A DNA stretch of 14,619 bases from Amphibacillus indicireducens (GTDB taxonomy: Bacteria > Bacillota > Bacilli > Bacillales > Amphibacillaceae), in NCBI RefSeq assembly GCF_039539605.1, contig NZ_BAABDL010000016.1, forward strand, positions 1-14,619. Direction: 5' to 3'. Shown here in pieces: positions 6,688 through 12,985 of this stretch; the first letter of the stretch is position 1; every line of letters starts with the position of its first letter. Below the pieces are notes generated by a model. It saw only the letters and a list, made by a program, of their open reading frames with translations, did not search any database and had not been told where the DNA came from. The translations under genes were made by a program, and so were the position numbers.

Positions 6688-6924
6688 TCATCTTTCTTCT
6701 AATTCCGAAGTGATTCGTACCGCTTCTGGTTTAACCCAAATAATTTGACTCATACGAATATAAAAAGGCGCGCCTCCCATGCGAACAACGATATGATCTG
6801 GCATTACCTTTCTCAACATGCCTCGCACGGAGCCGCGTGGTGTTTGAACGGCGATTGACTGATTAAGCAATCCATTTAAAGCTTCATACAGATATGGATC
6901 ATTCAGATTCCACTTTTCATTCAT
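6688..6924 (-). CDS. yuzF: YuzF-like DUF2642 protein
   Basis: This 78-residue protein resembles B. subtilis YuzF (DUF2642). The conserved core reads NDPYLYEALNGLLNQSIAVQ, then TPRGSVRGMLRKVMPDHIVV, then a GGAPFYIRMSQIIWVKPE segment, which suggests a small Sm-like or SH3-like beta barrel. Its function is not known to me. The open frame extends upstream to 7017, but the ATG at 6924 is the likely start. GGGAGGG lies seven to eight bases before it, the upstream residues look non-coding, and a candidate -10 box at 6957-6965 lies inside the longer version. It heads a probable two-gene unit with the manganese catalase. That pairing suggests a role near the catalase, perhaps in sporulation or the coat, but this is inference from position. 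Confidence 0.85.
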   Translation of the reverse strand: MNEKWNLNDPYLYEALNGLLNQSIAVQTPRGSVRGMLRKVMPDHIVVRMGGAPFYIRMSQIIWVKPEAVRITSELEER

Positions 6925-6956
6925 TATGCAACCCTCCCTTTTCTTAAAGCCCATAG

Positions 6957-6965
6957 TACTATATG
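6957..6965 (-). promoter_or_regulatory. Candidate yuzF-catalase promoter -10 box (CATATAGTA)
   Basis: The minus strand reads CATATAGTA, preceded by TTG. It is identical to the box ahead of cwlD and fits CATANNNTA (SigK type). The predicted start near 6950 gives a leader of about 25 bases. No clear -35 of any class is present. Confidence 0.35.
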
Positions 6966-7167
6966 CAAGCAAATCAGGAGAAATGTATATTTGCCTAAAT
7001 ATGATTGCTTCATTCATCTCATAAGGAGTTACTTATCATTAAAAAACAGCTAAAATCCGCCCTAAATATCAAGCATATTTCTTTCATAGTGATTTTGACT
7101 GTGAGATAATTCAGCTAACTAAAAAATTGTCATTGATTTATTGATGCGATAAGGGATGGGAATTGAA

Positions 7168-7881
7168 ATGCTAAAAATTGACGTTTGGTCAGATTATGTT
7201 TGTCCATTTTGCTATATCGGAAAACGCGAACTAGAGAGCGCGCTCATTAGCGTAGGGTTAAAGGAACAAGTAGAATTGAATTTTAAAGCCTTTGAATTGA
7301 ATCCAAATGCTCCAACTGAGCCGACCAAGGGGATGCTAGAAGACTTAAGCGAACAAAAGGGACAACCTCTTGAAGCGATCCAACAAATGGTACGTGGAGT
7401 CATTGAGCGAGCAACAAGTATTGGCCTTGATTATAAATTCGATGACATGTTGTCGCAAAATACATTAGATGCACACCGAGTTGGCAAATATGCAGCCGAA
7501 GTCGGTAAAGCAGTCGACTATCATGAACGCATTTTTCATGCAGTATTTACCGAAAATAAATTTTTGCCTAATCATGATCAACTCATTGAGCTTGCTACTG
7601 AGGTTGGATTAGATAAAGATAAGGTAAGGACAATTATTGAAGACAAAAATGCCTATCTATCCGAGGTTGAATCTGACAAGAATCAAGCTAGACAACTGCA
7701 GATTACAGGTGTACCTTTTTTTGTGATTAATCATAAATATGCGTTGTCTGGTGCACAAACAAAAGCTGATTTTGAAAATGCACTTGAGGAAATCGCAAAA
7801 GAAGAAGGTATTACATTAAAGCCAAAATTAAAGAAACTTGGTGCTGACACAAATTTCTGTGGCACTGACGGTTGTGACTAA
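7168..7881 (+). CDS. DsbA-family oxidoreductase, FrnE type
   Basis: This thioredoxin-fold disulfide oxidoreductase or isomerase of the FrnE subfamily has about 237 residues. The active-site C12-P-F-C15 lies in DVWSDYVCPFCYIGK at the N-terminus. A helical insertion follows (about 55-160), then the cis-proline loop ITGVPFFVIN and a C-terminal pair CGTDGC (CX4C) near the end. There is no signal peptide, so it should act in the cytoplasm. An in-frame ATG lies four codons earlier at 7156, inside the ribosome binding site. I chose the ATG at 7168 because AAGGG/GGG precedes it at the right distance and because family members usually begin at this point. It is divergent from the yuzF-catalase genes and ends in a strong terminator. 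Confidence 0.9.
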   Translation: MLKIDVWSDYVCPFCYIGKRELESALISVGLKEQVELNFKAFELNPNAPTEPTKGMLEDLSEQKGQPLEAIQQMVRGVIERATSIGLDYKFDDMLSQNTLDAHRVGKYAAEVGKAVDYHERIFHAVFTENKFLPNHDQLIELATEVGLDKDKVRTIIEDKNAYLSEVESDKNQARQLQITGVPFFVINHKYALSGAQTKADFENALEEIAKEEGITLKPKLKKLGADTNFCGTDGCD

Positions 7882-7892
7882 ACTTTTGATCG

Positions 7893-7930
7893 ATACCCTG
7901 GATACCGAGTCATTCCAGGGTATTTATTTT
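7893..7930 (+). terminator. Intrinsic terminator of the FrnE-type gene
   Basis: A perfect ten-base-pair stem, ATACCCTGGA (7893-7902) with TCCAGGGTAT (7914-7923), has an eleven-base loop and is followed by TTATTTT. It starts twelve bases after the stop codon. Confidence 0.9.
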
Positions 7931-7978
7931 GCCTAAAAATTTGTTTATACTTAGTTTTAGAAATGGAGTTGTGGAAAA

Positions 7979-8395
7979 ATGATTAAAAAAATTACCCAAG
8001 AGCAGGCTTGGCAAATTAGACACAACGTGATGTGGCCTGAAAAACCGTTTGATTATATTAAAGTTGACGGCGATGATCGTGCGATCCATTACGGACTTTT
8101 TATCGAGACGAAGCTAATTTCTGTGATCTCTCTCTTTATCAACAACGAGGAGGCACAATTTAGAAAATTTGCCACCATTACAACAGAACAAAATAAAGGC
8201 TACGGCAGTACTCTTCTGCGGCACACTTTAATACAAGCAAAGTTAGCTGGGGTTCAGCGAATTTGGTGTAATGCCCGCACAAATAAAAGTGCTTTTTATC
8301 AAAAATTTGGACTCCAAGCAACAGATCAGAGTTTTTCTAAAGGCGGTAAAGAATATCTGATTATGGAAAAACAACTCTCAACTGAGACGACGTAA
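7979..8395 (+). CDS. GNAT-family N-acetyltransferase
   Basis: This small GNAT acetyltransferase of 138 residues has an unknown substrate. The acetyl-CoA binding motif A is clear: FRKFATITTEQNKGYGSTLL at about residues 61-80, with the Q/R-x-x-G-x-G signature QNKGYG. It is followed by a helix and the WCNARTNKSAFYQKFGL segment (motif B region, about 98-114), as in many Bacillus GNAT proteins. The N-terminal QEQAWQIRHNVMWPEKP segment is seen in YitI-like or ElaA-like relatives, but I cannot place it precisely. GGAG lies ten bases ahead of the ATG. It sits downstream of a terminator, so it should have its own promoter. A TATACT at 7946-7951 is a possible -10 with no good -35. Its end lies 20 bases from the convergent pirin gene, with no hairpin between. 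Confidence 0.87.
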   Translation: MIKKITQEQAWQIRHNVMWPEKPFDYIKVDGDDRAIHYGLFIETKLISVISLFINNEEAQFRKFATITTEQNKGYGSTLLRHTLIQAKLAGVQRIWCNARTNKSAFYQKFGLQATDQSFSKGGKEYLIMEKQLSTETT

Positions 8396-8415
8396 CTGAT
8401 CTATCCGTTCGTTTA

Positions 8416-9147
8416 TTACTTTAATCCGCTAATTGTACCTGCAAAAGACATTGGTGCATTGAAATCAACAAAGAACAACACAAGCGTCGTATCCCGAATC
8501 GCAGTCACAGTCGGAAGCGGATTGACTACATCAGTCACTGCCTCTTGCTTTTCCACCGTCAAATCACCAATCGTTACAGCCCCATCCATCACATACAAAA
8601 ACGGCTGATAACCTTGATATACTGGAACTTTCAATTGTTCGCCCACCTTTGGATGTGCATCAAGAATATAGACATTTTGGCGAACATGAAGTGGTGCATC
8701 ACTTTCTTCCGGTCCAACCATCACATACCAGTCACGGTTGTTTGGTTCTTTGTCTTGGAATTGAATCATTGGTTTAAGATTCGCTTCCTTTGGTCGGACA
8801 AAAATCTGTAACATCTCCACTTGTTCATCGGTCACTTTCTCTTCATGCCAAAAACTCTCCCCAGCATTCATCATCATTAGATTTCCTCTCGTTACTGGAG
8901 CTTGCTCTCCAGCAGAATCCCGATGATGAATCGTGCCCCGCCAGACGTAGCTCAAGATCTCATCATTTACATGTTCATGCATTTTAATCGTTAAGTTTTT
9001 ACGCATAACAGCATGATCAATGATACTTAACGGGCCAAAGGCTGTATCTTTCTGTTCACCTTTAAAAATATTGCCTGGCTCGATTCGTGTGATTGAAATC
9101 GGCCCCTTAAAAGGTTGTTGATGGTGTTCGTTTGTTAATTTCAGCAT
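8416..9147 (-). CDS. Pirin-family bicupin protein
   Basis: This is a pirin-like protein of the cupin superfamily. Pirins bind a metal in the N-terminal cupin, and some have quercetin 2,3-dioxygenase activity or act as redox sensors. The N-terminal metal-site signature is MHEHVNDEILSYVWRGTIHH, followed by TRGNLMMMNAGESFWHEE, which together supply the His/Glu ligands. The second cupin (about 130-240) carries PVYQGYQPFLYVMDGAVTIG. The frame is open back to a GTG at 9198, but the likely start is the ATG at 9147 or the adjacent TTG at 9150. AAGGTG precedes these by twelve and nine bases, and the upstream residues look untranslated. It is divergent from cysK. The true substrate is unknown. Confidence 0.88.
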   Translation of the reverse strand: MLKLTNEHHQQPFKGPISITRIEPGNIFKGEQKDTAFGPLSIIDHAVMRKNLTIKMHEHVNDEILSYVWRGTIHHRDSAGEQAPVTRGNLMMMNAGESFWHEEKVTDEQVEMLQIFVRPKEANLKPMIQFQDKEPNNRDWYVMVGPEESDAPLHVRQNVYILDAHPKVGEQLKVPVYQGYQPFLYVMDGAVTIGDLTVEKQEAVTDVVNPLPTVTAIRDTTLVLFFVDFNAPMSFAGTISGLK

Positions 9148-9215
9148 CAATTTAAAAGTCACCTTCTTTCCTACTTCTATTCTAGCAAAAGAACTCACAG
9201 ATTACTGATTTTTTG

Positions 9216-9221
9216 ATTATA
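9216..9221 (-). promoter_or_regulatory. Candidate pirin promoter -10 box
   Basis: The minus strand has a perfect TATAAT here with a weak -35 region upstream. A start near 9209 would place the GTG at 9198 too close to the transcript end and would fit translation from 9147-9150. Confidence 0.35.
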
Positions 9222-9284
9222 ATAAGACCCGCTCACTCAAAGGAATACAGCACTTTCTAATCTATTTTAAATTAAATTAAATAA

Positions 9285-9306
9285 TCCGACTAAAATGGGT
9301 TGAATA
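9285..9306 (+). promoter_or_regulatory. Element TCCGACTAA-N7-TGAATA upstream of cysK
   Basis: This element shares fourteen of fifteen fixed positions and identical spacing with one upstream of the ABC importer genes (10330-10351). It overlaps the -35 box of the cysK promoter, so a protein bound here could block or recruit RNA polymerase. CymR, the cysteine regulator of Bacillus, is an obvious candidate, but I do not recognise its consensus with certainty. Confidence 0.35.
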
Positions 9307-9327
9307 ATCAGAATTATCTGTTATAAT
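9300..9327 (+). promoter_or_regulatory. SigA-type promoter of cysK
   Basis: TTGAAT (9300-9305) and a perfect TATAAT (9322-9327) are separated by 16 bases. The start would be near 9334 with a leader of about 27 bases. The spacer contains a near-palindrome, ATAATCAGA (9304-9312) with TCTGTTAT (9317-9324), that could be an operator. Confidence 0.65.
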
Positions 9328-9360
9328 AACATTCATTACTAAAATAAGGGGATAAATTAC

Positions 9361-10293
9361 ATGAAGGTTGCTAAAAATATTTCTGAATTAATTGGTGAAA
9401 CGCCTTTAGTTAAGTTAAACAGAATTAACGATCCAAATGGTGCAGAGATATTTGTTAAATTAGAATATTTTAATCCAGGAAGAAGTGTAAAGGATCGGGC
9501 GGCACTTCATATGATCGAAGTAGCCGAAAAAGCCGGCATCTTAACTCCTGGTTCAACAATTGTTGAGCCAACTTCAGGAAATACCGGCATCGGTCTGGCC
9601 ATGAATGCTGCTGCAAGGGGCTACAAATTGATAATTGTCATGCCTGATTCTGCAACTCTAGAAAGGGTTAATATTTTAAAAGCTTATGGGGCAAAGGTCG
9701 TTTTAACACCTAGTCAAGGAAAAATGCCAGCTGCTATTTCAAGAGCTAAAGAAATTAGCCAAGGTATGGTCAATGCCTTTATGCCAATGCAATTTGATAA
9801 TCAAGCAAATCCAGAAATCCACCGTATAACAACTGCCAAAGAAATCATTCAAGCAATGAATTCGTCCAACAAACAACTGACAGCATTTGTTGGAACGGCA
9901 GGTACTGGTGGAACGATTACTGGTACTGGTGAAGTTTTAAAACAATATGATCCTGCCATTACCGTTCATGTCGTTGAACCAGCTGGTTCACCAGTATTAT
10001 CTGGTGGAAAGCCTGGCAAACATAAGTTAGTAGGAACAAGCCCAGGATTCATTCCATCTGTATTAAACACGTCAATCTATGATGAAATTATTCAAATTAA
10101 AGACGAAGAGGCTTATAAAACTGTTCGAACTTTAGCAGCAAAAGAGGGCATTCTACTTGGCCCGTCTGGTGGGGCATCTGTGTATGCAGCCTTACAAGTT
10201 GCGAAACGTTTACAACCAAATCAAACAGTTGTCTGTATTGCACCTGACACTGGCGAACGCTATTTATCAACTGATTTATTTAATAACGGATAA
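9361..10293 (+). CDS. cysK: Cysteine synthase (O-acetylserine sulfhydrylase A)
   Basis: This pyridoxal-phosphate enzyme makes L-cysteine from O-acetyl-L-serine and sulfide in the cytoplasm. The product has 310 residues, the normal length. The PLP lysine is K44 in NPGRSVKDRA, the substrate loop is PTSGNTGIGLA (about 70-80), the phosphate-binding loop is GTGGTITGTGE (about 180-190), and the PLP pyridine-binding serine lies in GPSGGAS near residue 265. The NPGRSVKDR form is slightly unusual, since Gly or Ala-Ser is common at the Arg position. The start is ATG after AAGGGGAT. It has its own promoter and precedes the ABC importer genes by 83 bases. A cystathionine beta-synthase-like or CysM-type role cannot be ruled out, but length and motifs fit CysK best. 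Confidence 0.93.
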   Translation: MKVAKNISELIGETPLVKLNRINDPNGAEIFVKLEYFNPGRSVKDRAALHMIEVAEKAGILTPGSTIVEPTSGNTGIGLAMNAAARGYKLIIVMPDSATLERVNILKAYGAKVVLTPSQGKMPAAISRAKEISQGMVNAFMPMQFDNQANPEIHRITTAKEIIQAMNSSNKQLTAFVGTAGTGGTITGTGEVLKQYDPAITVHVVEPAGSPVLSGGKPGKHKLVGTSPGFIPSVLNTSIYDEIIQIKDEEAYKTVRTLAAKEGILLGPSGGASVYAALQVAKRLQPNQTVVCIAPDTGERYLSTDLFNNG

Positions 10294-10329
10294 AAAGTCC
10301 ATCCATTAGTCATATTTTACGGACTCAAT

Positions 10330-10351
10330 TCCAACTAATTGCATATGAATA
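10330..10351 (+). promoter_or_regulatory. Element TCCAACTAA-N7-TGAATA upstream of the ABC importer
   Basis: This is the second copy of the element found ahead of cysK, with the same seven-base spacing. It lies just upstream of or across the likely -35/-10 region of the importer genes, where a candidate -10 TATAAT occurs at 10350-10355 and another at 10358-10363. Confidence 0.35.
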
Positions 10352-10363
10352 TAATATTATAAT
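10350..10363 (+). promoter_or_regulatory. Candidate promoter -10 region of the ABC importer operon
   Basis: Two overlapping TATAAT boxes lie at 10350-10355 and 10358-10363, just ahead of the ribosome binding site TGAGGTG. No good -35 is seen, which suggests dependence on an activator or on read-through from cysK. Only a weak five-base-pair hairpin (AGTCC/GGACT) separates cysK from this region. Confidence 0.35.
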
Positions 10364-10376
10364 TTGAGGTGATCAG

Positions 10377-11219
10377 ATGTATGTAAAGATTGAAGGTATT
10401 AATAAAAGCTTCCTTGACGAAAAAAACCAACCAATAAAGGTCTTAGAAGATATTAATATCGATATTGACAAAGGGAGTTTTGTATCGATTGTCGGTCCTT
10501 CCGGATGTGGAAAATCAACTTTATTATATTTAATCGCAGGCTTAGAACAAACAGATACTGGATCCATTTATGTTAACGGAAAAAAAGTAACTAAGCCAGG
10601 TCCAGATCGTGTCGTCGTCTTCCAAGAAGATGGTTTATTCCCTTGGTTAACTGTATTAGAAAATATCATGTATGGTCTAAAACTAAAAAACATACCGATA
10701 ACAACTGCTAAAGAAAAGGCTTTAGACATTTTGAAACTTGTTCACTTAAGTAAATATAGTCAATCTTATCCACATCAACTATCAGGTGGAATGAAACAAC
10801 GTGTAGCGATTGCTAGATCCCTCGTCACTGAACCAGACATTTTATTAATGGATGAACCCTTTTCAGCATTAGATGAGCAAACGCGGATGGTACTACATCA
10901 TGAACTATTAGAAATTTGGAAAAAAACAAAAGTAACGATATTTTTTATCACTCACAATATTCGAGAAGCAGTCCAGCTATCCGAAAAAGTAATTGTCTTT
11001 GCAACAAGACCTGGTCAGATTAAAGAAACATTTACAATCACAACAACAAAAGATGGCATGATGCCAGACTCGATTACACTAAATACTGAACAAAAGATAT
11101 TAGCTATTTTACAATCAGAAATTGTAAAAGTGTTAAAGGAGGAAATGGGCGATGACTACAGCCTTAAGACGAATCAGCTTCATCATTCTGATCGCAATGA
11201 TTTGGGAAGCCACATCTAG
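10377..11219 (+). CDS. ABC importer ATPase, NitT/TauT (SsuB/TauB) family
   Basis: This is the ATP-hydrolysing subunit of a nitrate/sulfonate/taurine-type importer. The 280-residue product shows Walker A GPSGCGKST (40-48), Q-loop FQEDGLFPW, signature LSGGMKQR, Walker B ILLMDEP and switch histidine FFITHNI, in the expected order. The Q-loop FPW motif is typical of SsuB/TauB/NrtD-like proteins. It starts with ATG after TGAGGTG. The reading frame runs 68 bases into the downstream permease gene, adding a hydrophilic tail of about 22 residues after the normal end (around KEEMGDD). Codons in this tail overlap the permease's start in another frame. The substrate is not set by this subunit. Nearby cysK favours a sulfur compound. 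Confidence 0.92.
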   Translation: MYVKIEGINKSFLDEKNQPIKVLEDINIDIDKGSFVSIVGPSGCGKSTLLYLIAGLEQTDTGSIYVNGKKVTKPGPDRVVVFQEDGLFPWLTVLENIMYGLKLKNIPITTAKEKALDILKLVHLSKYSQSYPHQLSGGMKQRVAIARSLVTEPDILLMDEPFSALDEQTRMVLHHELLEIWKKTKVTIFFITHNIREAVQLSEKVIVFATRPGQIKETFTITTTKDGMMPDSITLNTEQKILAILQSEIVKVLKEEMGDDYSLKTNQLHHSDRNDLGSHI

Positions 11220-11910
11220 GTTTTCTAGTTTACCTTCCTTTATGTTTCCGAGCCTGATCCAAGTTTTTTCGACCTTATTCAATGGCTTATTGAATGGACA
11301 AATTACAATCGCAATTTTGAATAGTATCAGGCGAATCTTTATTGGATTCTCTATCGCCACAATCTTAGGTGTTTTTCTTGGCTATCTAATTTGGCGTTAC
11401 CAGTTAATCGAAGATACTCTCGGCTTTGTTGTGACAGCATTACAGTCAATTCCAAGTATTGTTTGGTTTCCCTTAGCAATTATTTGGTTTGGGCTCAATG
11501 ACTTTGCGATTTTATTTATCGTTACAATTGGAGCAACATGGACAATGACAATTAGTGCCACAAGTGGGTTCAAAAATGTTCCACTATTATATCAGCGTGT
11601 TGCTAAAACACTCGGATCAAAGGGGGTGCATTTTATTAAAACAGTCATTATCCCCGCTTCAGTCCCACAACTTCTTTCTGGAATGCGGATTGCTTGGGCC
11701 TTTTCTTGGCGTGCTTTAATGGCAGGGGAATTACTAGGGGCTGGTGGTGGATTAGGACAATTACTCGAAACCGGTCGTTCGCTTGGTCAGATGGATCTCG
11801 TTATCTCCGTTATGATTATCATCGCCATTATCGGAACAATAATGGATCGAATTGTATTTGTACGTCTAGAAAATGCAGTCCAACTAAAATGGGGAACAAA
11901 TAGAAGTTAA
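11152..11910 (+). CDS. ABC importer permease, NitT/TauT (SsuC/TauC) family
   Basis: This is the membrane permease of the importer, 252 residues with about six transmembrane segments. The coupling-helix EAA-like region is present as AKTLGSKGVHFIKTVIIPASVPQLLSGMRIAWAFSW (about 144-180), with the IPAS/LPA-type turn and the GMR-IAW pattern typical of this family. The segment MAGELLGAGGGLGQLL follows, also characteristic. The ATG is well supported by AAAGGAGG nine bases upstream, even though it lies inside the ATPase gene. The first membrane helix (RRISFIILIAMIWEATSRF) begins at once, so the overlap is real and this start is not misplaced. The lipoprotein gene follows after 19 bases. Confidence 0.92.
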   Translation: MTTALRRISFIILIAMIWEATSRFSSLPSFMFPSLIQVFSTLFNGLLNGQITIAILNSIRRIFIGFSIATILGVFLGYLIWRYQLIEDTLGFVVTALQSIPSIVWFPLAIIWFGLNDFAILFIVTIGATWTMTISATSGFKNVPLLYQRVAKTLGSKGVHFIKTVIIPASVPQLLSGMRIAWAFSWRALMAGELLGAGGGLGQLLETGRSLGQMDLVISVMIIIAIIGTIMDRIVFVRLENAVQLKWGTNRS

Positions 11911-11929
11911 ACTATGAGGAGGAACACAA

Positions 11930-12913
11930 ATGAAAAGTATTTTAAAATCAGTAATTTCATCGCTTTTAGTATTAGGTCTATTGGTCGGATGTGCCAATAA
12001 TGATGACAGTGAGGTGACCATTGGCTACTTTCCGAACTTGACTCACATCGCAACCATTGTCGCACTAGAAAATGATTATTTCGCTGAAGAATTCGATGAA
12101 GATATTACTATTGAAACGAAGACCTTTACAAATGGTGGTTTATTTATGGAAGCGATGCAAACAAATGAGATTGATGTCGGTACAGTCGGACCTGGTCCAC
12201 TTTTAAATTTCTACATTCAAAATCCAGAATTCCATCTCATATCTGGCGCTGTAAATGGCGGTGCCGTATTAGTCGCAACTCAAGATAGTGGGATTGCTGA
12301 ATTAGCCGACTTAGACGGAAAAAGAGTAGCCATCCCAGTTATCGGTAGCACACAAGATGTGATGCTCAGAAAAGCCTTACAAGACGTTAATCTAACGACG
12401 ACAGACAATGGGGGAACAGTAGAACTCTATGCATCAGCCCCTGCCGATACAGTTACCCTTTTCGTCCAACAATCGGTAGATGCAGCAGCAACTCAGGAGC
12501 CGTGGGGATATGTATTAGAAACACAAGCAGATGGAGAGTTATTATTAGATTGGGATGCATTCGCTTGGGGTAAAGATTCAACCAACACCGTCGTTGCAGC
12601 AAGAAAGGATTTTCTACAAAATGAAGATATGGTACTCGCTTATTTAAGAGCTCACCAAAAGGCGGTAACTTTTATTCAAAGCAATCCTGGGGCGGCTCAA
12701 GAATTAGTCATTCAACATATCGAAGGATTAACAGGACGTGGCATTGACGCAGCTGAAGCTGAAGCAGCATTTAATCGCCTACAAGTGACAACAGATGTTA
12801 ATCAACAAGTTATTCAAGAGATGGCTGATATAAGTGAATCAGCAGGATATGTCTCTTCAAATGACATAGATGGATTAATTGATTTATCCTTCCTAGATCA
12901 ACTAAACAATTAA
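11930..12913 (+). CDS. ABC importer substrate-binding lipoprotein, NitT/TauT (SsuA-like) family
   Basis: This is the extracellular solute-binding lipoprotein of the importer, 327 residues. The signal peptide ends in the lipobox LVGC, with the lipidated cysteine at residue 21. The mature fold begins with VTIGYFPNLTHIATIVALEN, the usual first strand and ligand loop of NMT1/SsuA-type proteins. It then shows NEIDVGTVGPGPLLNFYI and GKRVAIPVIGSTQDVMLRKAL, typical ligand-contact regions. Ligands in this superfamily include nitrate, aliphatic sulfonates, taurine, thiamine precursors and others, and sequence alone does not decide. The position behind cysK suggests a sulfur-containing ligand (inference). 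The start follows GAGGAGG by seven bases. The gene ends in a hairpin terminator. Confidence 0.9.
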   Translation: MKSILKSVISSLLVLGLLVGCANNDDSEVTIGYFPNLTHIATIVALENDYFAEEFDEDITIETKTFTNGGLFMEAMQTNEIDVGTVGPGPLLNFYIQNPEFHLISGAVNGGAVLVATQDSGIAELADLDGKRVAIPVIGSTQDVMLRKALQDVNLTTTDNGGTVELYASAPADTVTLFVQQSVDAAATQEPWGYVLETQADGELLLDWDAFAWGKDSTNTVVAARKDFLQNEDMVLAYLRAHQKAVTFIQSNPGAAQELVIQHIEGLTGRGIDAAEAEAAFNRLQVTTDVNQQVIQEMADISESAGYVSSNDIDGLIDLSFLDQLNN

Positions 12914-12922
12914 GTTAAATGA

Positions 12923-12975
12923 GAAAGAGTCTAACGATTGATACGATAGTTCGTCAGACTCTTTCAATTTCCTTT
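12923..12975 (+). terminator. Terminator of the ABC importer operon
   Basis: GAAAGAGTCTAACGA (12923-12937) pairs with TCGTCAGACTCTTTC (12951-12965) over fifteen positions with one mismatch, followed by AATTTCCTTTT. It lies between convergent genes and could also act on the minus-strand transcript. Confidence 0.8.
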
Positions 12976-12985
12976 TGCAAAAAAA

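Noticed and set aside
6925..7017. N-terminal extension of the yuzF-like gene to 7017
   Set aside because: The ATG at 6924 has a strong GGGAGGG ribosome binding site and matches the usual YuzF length. The extension contains the candidate promoter box.
7023..7112. Possible micro-gene after AAGGAGTT at 7023, reading IIKKQLKSALNIKHISFIVILTVR in two pieces of sequence
   Set aside because: It has no ATG, GTG or TTG at the right distance (only ATC/ATT) and just about 24 codons before a stop. It may be a remnant or chance.
8545..8987. Two plus-strand open frames inside the pirin gene
   Set aside because: They are antisense shadows of the pirin coding sequence with no domain and no ribosome binding site.
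11694..11903. Open frame of 69 codons inside the permease gene
   Set aside because: It is an out-of-frame shadow with a Trp/Arg-rich translation unlike a real protein.
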